A stretch of DNA of 26,901 bases from Bacteroidota bacterium. Its GTDB lineage: Bacteria; Bacteroidota; Bacteroidia; Flavobacteriales_D; Crocinitomicaceae. Each line of letters begins with the position of its first letter. Positions within the stretch are counted from its first letter, which is position 1. The position numbers and the translations under genes were made by a program. The stretch spans positions 1 to 26,901 of the forward strand of contig VGML01000007.1 in assembly GCA_016866415.1 (NCBI GenBank). The letters are read 5' to 3'. Below the pieces are notes generated by a model. The model was not told the origin of the DNA and searched no databases. It saw only the letters and a list, made by a program, of their open reading frames with translations. Positions 16,961 to 24,391 of the stretch are shown here, in pieces.

Positions 16961-17035
16961 AATATTTGTAAAATTATCGAGAATACTTATTAAATTCGCC
17001 CAAACGAAATTAAGCAATCTTACAATTTTTATAGG

Positions 17036-18430
17036 GTGGTATTTTCCAGTTTAACGTTTATTTACCTTTTCTTGCCACTCAGTTTGATATTTCACTACGT
17101 TACATCAAACAACCTTTTTCGCAATTTAACCTTAACAATTTTCTCCTTAGTTTTTTACGCTTGGGCAGAGCCGATGTGGATTTTCCTTATGATTTTCACA
17201 GCGATGTTCGATTATTCCATGGCGCTTTTAGTCGAACGATGGCGGGGGTATATAGGTTCAAAAATAGCTGTGACATTCTCGGTTATTGTGAACATAGCCT
17301 TACTGATTTCTTATAAATATGGTGGATTTATTCACGATAATTTAAGTTACCTATTTCCACTCCCATTCGATCGTCCGACGAATTCGTTGCCTGTAGGGAT
17401 TTCGTTTTACACATTCATGGTCATTTCCTACATTGTGGATGTTTACAAGGGAGAGCTGAAAGCGCAAAAAAATCCGCTTAACTTCTTGATGTTCATTAGC
17501 TTGTTCCAGCATTTGGTTGCGGGTCCAATTGTTCGATACAAACATATTGCAGACCAAGTCGATTCACGAACGGTAAATTGGCAAACGCTGAGTGAAGGTG
17601 TATCACGATTTTGCCTAGGTCTGTTCAAAAAGGTAGTAATCGCCAACGTGGCAGGGGTTTTAGTCAAAAAGTATTTAGACGTCGGATTCAATGATTTATC
17701 GAGTTATGAAGCTTGGTTTGGAATTACGATGTTTTCAATTCAATTGTATTTCGATTTCAGTGGTTACTCCGACATGGCAATAGGTCTTGCTAAACTTTTT
17801 GGATTCCATTTCGACGAGAATTTCAGGCATCCATATGCTGCTATTTCAGTTGGAGACTTCTACCGCCGTTGGCACATCTCCTTAGGTAAATTCTTTCGGG
17901 ATTATGTTTACATTCCATTGGGAGGTAATCGAAGCAATCAGTTGCGAAATATTATGATTGTTTGGCTTTTAACCGGAATTTGGCACGGAGCAAGTTGGAA
18001 CTTCGCTCTTTGGGGTTTTTACTTTGGTTGTCTGATGATCATTGAAAAAACGTTCGAAAAAGTTCTCGCAAAAACGCCAAGAATATTGAGGCATACTTAC
18101 ACCTTGATTCTAATTGTTTTCAGTCGGGCAATTTTTTATTTCACGAATTTCGAAATGTTAAAGTTATTCGTGGCAAATTTATTTTCCTCCGATAATCCAA
18201 TCGGTGTTGGTTTTGCGACGGATTTAATGGAGCATGTTTTCTGGTTTGTATTGGTCATTTTATTTTGTATTCCATGGGATGAAATTTACACGAAGGAAAC
18301 AAAAGTTGCCCTGGGTGCAGAGCGTTTTTACGAAAAAGCCAAACCTATTTTGAATGTCGCGATGCTTTTTCTAGCAACCTTGTTATTGGTTAATTCAACC
18401 TACAATCCATTTTTATATACTCGTTTTTAA
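17036..18430 (+). CDS. MBOAT family O-acyltransferase (AlgI/PatA-like)
   Basis: Polytopic inner-membrane protein (464 residues, roughly ten helices) that in characterised relatives passes acetyl groups across the membrane for O-acetylation of alginate (AlgI), peptidoglycan (PatA) or D-alanine handling (DltB). Motifs are VAGPIVRYKHI, DFSGYSDMAIGLAKLFG, RRWHISLGKFFRDYVYIPLGG (H280), and the invariant histidine H317 in TGIWHGASWN. The start is GTG at 17036: the resulting MVFSSLTFIYLFLPL is exactly how this family usually begins. It leads a plus-strand operon; its stop overlaps the next ATG by one base (TAATG). Substrate cannot be told from sequence; see the LysM-bearing partner downstream. Confidence 0.94.
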   Translation: MVFSSLTFIYLFLPLSLIFHYVTSNNLFRNLTLTIFSLVFYAWAEPMWIFLMIFTAMFDYSMALLVERWRGYIGSKIAVTFSVIVNIALLISYKYGGFIHDNLSYLFPLPFDRPTNSLPVGISFYTFMVISYIVDVYKGELKAQKNPLNFLMFISLFQHLVAGPIVRYKHIADQVDSRTVNWQTLSEGVSRFCLGLFKKVVIANVAGVLVKKYLDVGFNDLSSYEAWFGITMFSIQLYFDFSGYSDMAIGLAKLFGFHFDENFRHPYAAISVGDFYRRWHISLGKFFRDYVYIPLGGNRSNQLRNIMIVWLLTGIWHGASWNFALWGFYFGCLMIIEKTFEKVLAKTPRILRHTYTLILIVFSRAIFYFTNFEMLKLFVANLFSSDNPIGVGFATDLMEHVFWFVLVILFCIPWDEIYTKETKVALGAERFYEKAKPILNVAMLFLATLLLVNSTYNPFLYTRF

Positions 18431-19776
18431 TGACCAATAAGCTAAATACAATTCTGTTTTTCTCCTTGCTTTTTGGGATTCCGCTGCTTTATTTCGTGAT
18501 GCCGAAGCAAAAAATATCCATTGGCGAAAAAAGAAAATTGGCCGTTGTTCCAGAGTTGAATTACGAGAGTTACATCAAAGGAGCTTGGGCAGATAGCATG
18601 GATTCTTATGTAGACGACCATTTTCCTTTTCGAACTTCGATGATAGATATGGCTGTGGAATTCCAATCTTGGAAAGGAATCCATTTGAAAGAACAAGAAA
18701 AGGTCTTTGTTTCTCAAAAACCAAAGGTTAACAAAATTAAAAATGAAAAAGATTCGACAGGATCTGAAATTAATTTTTTGGATGAATTCGAACAAGCCTA
18801 CTCAGGATCTATGCTGATTATCAATGGAAGTGTTTATCCAATGGGAGGCGGAAGTCCAGCAATGTCAAGGCACTTTTCTAAAATGGTAAGTGAATACGCC
18901 GAACAACTGAAAGGTGAGTGTCGCGTTTTCTCAGCTGTCGCACCGCTCTCTTCTGCATTTATTCCTGTTGAAAAATACAAGCAATATAATGCTCAAAACA
19001 AAAAAACATTGAAAGCAATCGGTTCAAGTTTGTCGAATGGTGCCATTTTTTGTGATGTCTTTGAAGAAATGAATAAGCACGCATGTGAGAAAATGTACTT
19101 CAGCACAGATCATCATTGGAAACCAATTGGTGCTTATTATGCGTATGTCGCTTTCTGCAATGCGGCTGGATTTGAAGCTATTCCGATTAATAAAATGGAA
19201 AAGCGAACGAAATACAATTTCTTGGGAAGTTTATATCAACACACGCTTGATCCATCTGTCAAGAATAATCCAGATACGATGGAGTATTATATCCCAAAAG
19301 TAACGACAACTGCGGTTCGCTATACCGCTTATGGTTACGACAAACAATCTAAATCACAAGTTTTTGCGCATGGATCTTCAGGAGGAAACACCTATTCAAC
19401 CTTCATCAGCGGTGATGCACCTATGATGCGTATTAATACAAACGTTAAAAATGGCAAAAAAGCAATTGTAATTAAAAATTCATACGGAAACGCCTTCATT
19501 GTCTATTTAATAAGTCATTACGAAGAAATTTGGGTGGTGGATTTTCGCTATTCCAAACAAAACATCATTGAAACAATTCGAAAGAATAAAATTAATGACA
19601 TGATTTTTGCCTTGGGAATGTACGGAGCAATGAGCAAAGGAACAATCAATATGATGCGAAATTTAGGAAAGCAAAGTGGAATTTATGTGCCGCCAAAACC
19701 AGTAATTACTGAACCTCAGGATTCGATCACGACAGATCCCGCTGTACTTCCGACAGACACAACGACAACAAATTAA
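18430..19776 (+). CDS. DHHW family protein (AlgJ/AlgX-like acetylation partner)
   Basis: Membrane-anchored periplasmic protein of 448 residues. One N-terminal helix (about 8-24) is followed by a DDHFPFR segment typical of DHHW/AlgX proteins. In AlgX the catalytic triad is Asp and His in one motif and Ser in a later one. Here D227, H228, H229 and W230 form the TDHHW motif, and S351 in KNSYGNAF is the likely nucleophile, followed by HYEEIWVVDFRY. The residue before the serine is Asn where many relatives have Asp. A threonine/proline-rich tail ends the protein. It overlaps the MBOAT stop by one base and precedes the SGNH gene by four bases, so it most likely receives acyl groups from the MBOAT channel and transfers them to a periplasmic glycan. 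Confidence 0.87.
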   Translation: MTNKLNTILFFSLLFGIPLLYFVMPKQKISIGEKRKLAVVPELNYESYIKGAWADSMDSYVDDHFPFRTSMIDMAVEFQSWKGIHLKEQEKVFVSQKPKVNKIKNEKDSTGSEINFLDEFEQAYSGSMLIINGSVYPMGGGSPAMSRHFSKMVSEYAEQLKGECRVFSAVAPLSSAFIPVEKYKQYNAQNKKTLKAIGSSLSNGAIFCDVFEEMNKHACEKMYFSTDHHWKPIGAYYAYVAFCNAAGFEAIPINKMEKRTKYNFLGSLYQHTLDPSVKNNPDTMEYYIPKVTTTAVRYTAYGYDKQSKSQVFAHGSSGGNTYSTFISGDAPMMRINTNVKNGKKAIVIKNSYGNAFIVYLISHYEEIWVVDFRYSKQNIIETIRKNKINDMIFALGMYGAMSKGTINMMRNLGKQSGIYVPPKPVITEPQDSITTDPAVLPTDTTTTN

Positions 19777-19780
19777 CCGG

Positions 19781-21274
19781 ATGAAACTCCTTCAACTAAT
19801 ATCTTGCGTTTTTCTGACAGTTTCCGTTTTTTCTCAGAAGTTGGAATATCCCGCCTCACTGAAAGTTGATACTTCTTACGCTTATATTCAGTTTTATTCT
19901 AACGAAACGGTTAAAAAACTTGCAACACACTTCGACAATGTTTCGCGAGATAAAATGGTATTCATCCATTACGGTGGAAGTCACATACAAGCGGAATACC
20001 CAACAACAGTGGCCAGAAAGAATTTCCACGAGCGATATGGTTCAGGAGGTAGAGGTTTGATATTCAATTACGGCGCTGCAAACACCTATTCTTCGATTAA
20101 TTATGCTTCAACTTTTAAAGGAAAATGGAAATTCAACAAAAGTTTTCAAGGAAGAAAAGCGGATATTCCTCTTGGCGTTTGTGGTATGACAGTCGAATCT
20201 TCCGATACCAATGCGAGTCTGAATTTCAAGTTTAAGAACCAAATTACTCCTGGTGAACATCGAGTTTATTTATTCTATGAGAATGATTCTATTTCAAATG
20301 ATATTAGCGTTTTCTTCAACTCAAAACAAATCGATCCGGCTCTTCAACAATTAAGTTACACTTCATTTGGAATGACTTTTTTGTGGAATGACTCCATCAA
20401 AACAATTGATTTAAACGTCAAACCAAAAACAGGAGGAAAACGCTTTCGTTTTTATGGAATGTCCATTGAAAATGAGAAAAATTCTGGGATTGTTTACCAT
20501 TCTACGGGAGTTGGTGCAGCAGCACATCGAGCGATGTTGATTTTAGATAAATTACCCGAGCAAGCCGCCGTTTTAAAGCCAGATGTCGTTTTATTGGACT
20601 TCGGAACAAACGATATTTTGTACACCAATAAAATTGATGGAGGCCTACAGAATGAAATTGAAAAGGCAATTAAAAAGTTTAGAGAAATTAATCCTGAAAT
20701 ACTGATCGTATTGACATCAACGCAAGATTTATTCTATAAAGGAAAATACATCACTGCTGGAGTTGAATTTCGTGACCTAATGGATTCAATCGCAAAGAAA
20801 AACGATTGTCTTTTATGGAATTGGTACGACTTAGCAGGCGGGTTAAAAACCATTCGAACATGGTATGATGAGGGTTATTGCCAAAAAGATTGCATTCACC
20901 TCACAAAAAAGGGCTATGACATTAAAGGTCAGATGATTTATAATTCGTTTGTAAATACTTACGAAATGTATAAAAAGAATAATTCCATTTCTTCATTTAA
21001 CATCCCAGGAAAAAACTATTTTGAAAAACAGCCAGTTGATTCACTGGCATCAATAAATTCGGATTCGGTTAGTATTGAGAGGAATGTAATTCCCAAGGAC
21101 CCAACTCCGAAAAAACCTGTTCCTGCTCGCAGTCAAAAAACATATGTGGTAAAATCGGGCGATTCTTTGTCGAAAATTGCGGATAAATTCAATGTTTCAT
21201 TAACTAAGTTAAAGTCCATTAACGGCTTGAGAAGTGATATGATTCGTCCAGGACAAAAGTTGAAGATTCCTTAA
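19781..21274 (+). CDS. Secreted SGNH/GDSL-type hydrolase or acyltransferase with C-terminal LysM
   Basis: A 497-residue exported protein with signal peptide (LLQLISCVFLTVSVFSQ). The SGNH fold is visible as S67 in YGGSHIQ (block I), N277 in FGTNDI (block III), and the D370-x-x-H373 pair in DCIHLTKKGY (block V). A jelly-roll-like insertion separates blocks I and III, as in PatB/Ape-like or OafB-like enzymes (a resemblance, not proof). A flexible linker leads to one LysM module (about 449-497, TYVVKSGDSLSKIADKF), which targets peptidoglycan or chitin-like glycans. As third gene after MBOAT and DHHW, it probably adds or removes O-acetyl groups on a cell-wall glycan. A strong terminator follows 16 bases after the stop. 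Confidence 0.88.
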   Translation: MKLLQLISCVFLTVSVFSQKLEYPASLKVDTSYAYIQFYSNETVKKLATHFDNVSRDKMVFIHYGGSHIQAEYPTTVARKNFHERYGSGGRGLIFNYGAANTYSSINYASTFKGKWKFNKSFQGRKADIPLGVCGMTVESSDTNASLNFKFKNQITPGEHRVYLFYENDSISNDISVFFNSKQIDPALQQLSYTSFGMTFLWNDSIKTIDLNVKPKTGGKRFRFYGMSIENEKNSGIVYHSTGVGAAAHRAMLILDKLPEQAAVLKPDVVLLDFGTNDILYTNKIDGGLQNEIEKAIKKFREINPEILIVLTSTQDLFYKGKYITAGVEFRDLMDSIAKKNDCLLWNWYDLAGGLKTIRTWYDEGYCQKDCIHLTKKGYDIKGQMIYNSFVNTYEMYKKNNSISSFNIPGKNYFEKQPVDSLASINSDSVSIERNVIPKDPTPKKPVPARSQKTYVVKSGDSLSKIADKFNVSLTKLKSINGLRSDMIRPGQKLKIP

Positions 21275-21289
21275 ATTAGATCGAATTAA

Positions 21290-21317
21290 AAAGGCTACCT
21301 CAATTGAGATAGCCTTT
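21290..21317. terminator. Bidirectional terminator between the SGNH/LysM and FAS1 genes
   Basis: AAAGGCTA (21290-21297) pairs with TAGCCTTT (21310-21317); after a C-A mismatch, CTCAATTGAG forms the inner stem and loop. On the minus strand the stem is followed by TTAATT, giving a U-run; on the plus strand the tail is weaker. It sits 16 bases after the plus-strand stop and about 100 bases after the FAS1 stop, so it can serve both convergent genes. Confidence 0.8.
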
Positions 21318-21420
21318 AAACTTTATAGTTGTTTTCGTTTAGTTCGTCTTTCGGTACAATAGCAAAAGTAGTAGTGTCAGAAATTGGCTTTTTAGCCGTG
21401 TTAATCCCTTTTCCATAGCC

Positions 21421-23382
21421 TTAATACTTTACAACTGTCTTTGTTTGCGCTCCTGTTGCATTTGAAATATTCAACAAGTAAGAACCCTGAGACAAATTAC
21501 TCATATTTAAATCTAAAGTAGAAGTTACTTCTTTTGAAAAAATTGTTCTACCGTTCAAATCACTCAAAGTTATAATTGAAGGAATCTCGGTTGCAAAGTG
21601 AAGGACATCGGCACATGGATTTGGATAATAAGATACCTCATTTGACGTGTTCTCTGTCAAATCAGCTGTAGGAGGCAACAAAACCCCATCTACAACATGA
21701 ACAACACCATTATCTGCTAAAACATCCGCTAATGTTACCGTTGCATCATTTATTTGAACCCCATTTGTTAGTGACACAATCACATCTTCACCATTAACCG
21801 TAGCAACTGGACCGGCAGTTAATTGTGTTGATAAAACTGTACCGTCTACAACGTGATATGTTAAAACATCAGCTAGGTTAGGTAATGCTAAAATACCAGC
21901 AAGATCAGTATTCAATGCCGTTGCAAGATTATCAAATGCAGCGTTGGTAGGAGCAAAAACAGTGAATTCTGAAAAAGGATCTGTTAAAACAGGTAATAAT
22001 TCAGCGGTTACAACTGCTGTTGCCAAGGTTGAAAATCCATTGTCTAACGCCACATCTACAACGGTTTCTATTGGTAAAACGACAGCGTCTAATACATGAA
22101 CAACACCATTATCAGCATTAATATCAACTGCAGTCACTTGCGCTTGGTTAACAAATACGTCACCATCAGCAGTAGCCGTAAGCTTTAATGTATTTGTAGT
22201 ACTTAGTGGTTGAACAACAGCACCATTTGTCACCGCTGAAGAAAGAACTTCTGTTCCCAAAACGTGATAGGTTAAAATATCAGCCAAACCAGGTAAAGCT
22301 AAAAGACCATTTACTGTTGTTCCCAGCTCATCGGCTAAATCATCAAACGCATCATTCGTTGGGGCGAAAACTGTATAGTTTGCTAATGGGTTTGTTAAAG
22401 CCGGTAACAATTCTGCTGTTACTACGGCAGTTACTAATGTACTGAAACCATTGTCAATCGCAACGTCTGCAACTGTTTCTACAGGTAATACCACTGCGTT
22501 TAAAACATGTACAATTCCATTATCAGCATTAATATCAACAGAGGTTACTTGAGCTTGATTAACAAAAACATTTCCCGTTGAGGTTGCTGTCAACTTTAAT
22601 GTATTTGTTGAACTTAATGGTTGAACAATTGCACCGTTTGTTACAGCTGATGAAGGAACTTCTGTTCCTAAAACGTGATACGTTAATACATCTGCTAAGT
22701 TTGGAAGCGCCAACAATCCGCTTACTGTTGTATTTAAAGCTGTTGCAAGATTATCAAATGCTTGATTCGTTGGAGCAAAAACTGTGTAGTTTGCTAACGG
22801 ATTTGTTAATGCAGGCAATAATTCGGCCCTTACAACTGCTGTTACTAATGTACTGAACCCATTGTCAATCGCAACGTCAGCAACTGTTTCTACTGGTAAT
22901 AAAACAGCATTGGTAACGTGAACTGTTCCATTACTTGCGTTTAAATTTGCGGTGGTAACTTGTGCATGATTCGCAAATACATTTCCTGTACCAGTTAACG
23001 TTAATTTTAAAGTATTGGTTGGACTTAAGGGAGAAACAATCGCACCGTTTGTCACAGCAGTTGAGGGAACGGTAGTACCTAACACGTGATACAATAGTAT
23101 ATCATCTAAATTAGGTAATGCCAATAAACCATTGATATCAGTTCCTAATGCAGTTGCCAAAGCCGTAAATGCAGCGTCATCTGGAGCAAAAACGGTTAAT
23201 GTCGCAGATGGATTCTGTAATGCTCCTGCAAGATTTTCTTGAATTAGTGCTGCCTCCAAATATGTATGGTTTGGACTTGTTGCAATCACATTGTCAAACA
23301 CATTTGTTTGGGCGAAGATTCCATTACTCGCCAATAATAGCGTTCCTAGGACGCTTGAAAATGTAAAAATTTTTTTCTTCAT
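21421..23382 (-). CDS. Secreted adhesin-like protein with four fasciclin (FAS1) domains and a T9SS sorting domain
   Basis: Predicted exported, surface or matrix protein of 653 residues. A signal peptide (KKKIFTFSSVLGTLLLASNGIFA) is followed by four FAS1 domains at about 26-160, 165-301, 302-438 and 439-575. Each has the TVFAP(T/D)(N/D)xAF and YHV motifs and a GxVHVxxxVLLP-type end. The last ~75 residues carry YYPNPCADVL and end in KTVVKY, the form of a type A Por/T9SS C-terminal domain. FAS1 domains usually mediate adhesion or matrix contact. Domains 2 and 3 are nearly identical and domain 4 close, a 137-residue period. Its partner or ligand is unknown. It is probably monocistronic, divergent from brxA. 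Confidence 0.95.
   Translation of the reverse strand: MKKKIFTFSSVLGTLLLASNGIFAQTNVFDNVIATSPNHTYLEAALIQENLAGALQNPSATLTVFAPDDAAFTALATALGTDINGLLALPNLDDILLYHVLGTTVPSTAVTNGAIVSPLSPTNTLKLTLTGTGNVFANHAQVTTANLNASNGTVHVTNAVLLPVETVADVAIDNGFSTLVTAVVRAELLPALTNPLANYTVFAPTNQAFDNLATALNTTVSGLLALPNLADVLTYHVLGTEVPSSAVTNGAIVQPLSSTNTLKLTATSTGNVFVNQAQVTSVDINADNGIVHVLNAVVLPVETVADVAIDNGFSTLVTAVVTAELLPALTNPLANYTVFAPTNDAFDDLADELGTTVNGLLALPGLADILTYHVLGTEVLSSAVTNGAVVQPLSTTNTLKLTATADGDVFVNQAQVTAVDINADNGVVHVLDAVVLPIETVVDVALDNGFSTLATAVVTAELLPVLTDPFSEFTVFAPTNAAFDNLATALNTDLAGILALPNLADVLTYHVVDGTVLSTQLTAGPVATVNGEDVIVSLTNGVQINDATVTLADVLADNGVVHVVDGVLLPPTADLTENTSNEVSYYPNPCADVLHFATEIPSIITLSDLNGRTIFSKEVTSTLDLNMSNLSQGSYLLNISNATGAQTKTVVKY
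21661..22890 (-). repeat. Tandem 411-bp repeats encoding FAS1 domains 2-4
   Basis: The segment starting ETVADVAIDNG recurs at 22890, 22479 and (as ETVVDVALDNG) 22068 on the minus strand, an exact 411-base (137-codon) period. Domains 2 and 3 are very close in DNA as well as protein; domain 4 diverges in its second half. This points to recent in-gene duplication, and recombination between copies could change domain number without changing frame. Confidence 0.85.
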
Positions 23383-23631
23383 AATTTTTTGTTTAAAGTT
23401 TAAATTAAATCATTAAACAAAACAAATTAAAAAGAGTTCGAATCATTTAGAAAAAAAACGTTATTTAACTTTTATCAATACCACAAAATTTCATCAACCA
23501 ATTTGAAATTACTTAAAGAATTAATGCCTGATATAAATTAGCTAAGGACAAAAGTTGAATATTGCTCAATAATTAAATACTCGAATTAACTTCTTTTTAA
23601 AAAATAAAAACAATCGCGTTTTTCTAATTGT

Positions 23632-23639
23632 TAACTTTG
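23632..23639 (+). promoter_or_regulatory. Candidate -7 box for the bacilliredoxin operon
   Basis: TAACTTTG is an exact TAnnTTTG match 16 bases before the ATG. It is followed by an A-rich leader (CAAAAAACATAAATT), the kind of translation-start context common in this phylum in place of Shine-Dalgarno. No convincing -33 element. Confidence 0.55.
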
Positions 23640-23655
23640 TCAAAAAACATAAATT

Positions 23656-24069
23656 ATGTACCCGGCAGAATTAGTAAAACCAATGAAAGAAGACCTTACG
23701 AATGTAGGTTTCAAAGAATTAACAAATGCAACAGAGGTTGATCAAACAATACAAAATGCTGAAGGAACACTTCTTGTGGTTGTAAACTCCGTTTGTGGTT
23801 GTGCAGCAGGAAATATGCGTCCGGGAGTAAAACTATCGCTTCAACAAGACAAAAAGCCAACAAACTTAACTACTGTATTTGCAGGTGTTGATACGGATGC
23901 AGTTGCTCAAGCAAGAAAGTATTTTTTACCTTATCCGCCATCATCCCCTTCAATTGCTTTGTTTAAAGATGGTAAGTTGGTTCACTTTTTAGAAAGACAT
24001 CACATCGAAGGTGGAACAGCTCAAATGATTGCCGCAAATCTCGAAGCGGCCTACGACGAGTTCTGTTAA
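23656..24069 (+). CDS. Bacilliredoxin family protein (BrxA/BrxB, YphP/YqiW type)
   Basis: Small cytoplasmic thioredoxin-fold protein, 137 residues, the usual length. The redox motif is C47-G-C49 in NSVCGCAAGNMRPG, exactly the bacilliredoxin CGC signature, with a YPPSSPSIALF segment containing the cis-proline loop. In Bacillus these enzymes remove bacillithiol from S-thiolated proteins. The start ATG is supported by the conserved MYPAELVKPM N-terminus of the family. Its TAA overlaps the ATG of the next gene by one base, coupling it to an ArsC/Spx-like protein, so the two likely share a thiol-redox job. Whether this organism makes bacillithiol cannot be seen here. Confidence 0.93.
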   Translation: MYPAELVKPMKEDLTNVGFKELTNATEVDQTIQNAEGTLLVVVNSVCGCAAGNMRPGVKLSLQQDKKPTNLTTVFAGVDTDAVAQARKYFLPYPPSSPSIALFKDGKLVHFLERHHIEGGTAQMIAANLEAAYDEFC

Positions 24070-24386
24070 TGAAACGCATTTATTATTTAAGTTCGTGCGA
24101 CACATGTCGTCGTATGATGAAAGAATTTAATAGTCTTGATGAATTTGAATTGATTGATATTAAATCAACTCACATCGATACGGAAACACTTGAGTTCTTA
24201 AAAGAAAAAGTTGGTTCCTATGAAGCGTTGTTCTCAAAACGAGCGATTAAATACAAAACACTTGGGTTAAAAGACAAACATCTTTCTGATCAAGAATTTA
24301 GACAATTGATTCTGGATGAATATACGTTTTTGAAACGTCCCGTTTTGATTGATGGAGAAGTAGTTTTAGTTGGGAAATTAAACTAA
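24069..24386 (+). CDS. ArsC/Spx family thioredoxin-fold protein
   Basis: A 105-residue protein of the arsenate-reductase-like family. It opens with C10-D-T-C13 in SSCDTCRRM and contains the KRPVL segment with the family's conserved arginine. Glutaredoxin-linked ArsC enzymes have a single active cysteine near this position, while Spx/MgsR regulators have CxxC; the CxxC here leaves reductase or redox-sensing regulator both open. It is translationally coupled (TAATG) to the bacilliredoxin gene, favouring a role in thiol balance over arsenic resistance; no ars genes are nearby. It ends five bases from the convergent DUF2279 stop. Confidence 0.82.
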   Translation: MKRIYYLSSCDTCRRMMKEFNSLDEFELIDIKSTHIDTETLEFLKEKVGSYEALFSKRAIKYKTLGLKDKHLSDQEFRQLILDEYTFLKRPVLIDGEVVLVGKLN

Positions 24387-24391
24387 TTTTT

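Noticed and set aside
18442..18795. Minus-strand open frame of 117 codons
   Set aside because: Antisense to the DHHW gene; phenylalanine-rich composition typical of a shadow frame, no recognisable domain.
21290..21370. Possible small RNA: TACTTTTG on the minus strand at 21370-21363 followed by the terminator
   Set aside because: No -33 element at the right spacing, and the box falls inside the expected 3' region of the FAS1 transcript; a chance match is likely.
21339..21416. Minus-strand 25-codon ORF with a run of leucines, five bases after the FAS1 stop
   Set aside because: Very short, no promoter of its own, and the overlapping frame looks more protein-like; kept only as the read-through tail finding.
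22206..22856. Plus-strand open frames with repeated leucine-rich segments
   Set aside because: They repeat only because they are antisense to the FAS1 repeats; no independent support.
21661..22890. Repeat array considered as CRISPR-like
   Set aside because: Units are 411 bases, coding and in frame, without spacer structure or cas genes.
23383..23655. Largest intergenic gap searched for RNA genes, riboswitches and a FAS1 promoter
   Set aside because: Only AT-rich sequence; apart from the brxA -7 box, no exact promoter box for FAS1 and no strong hairpin were found.
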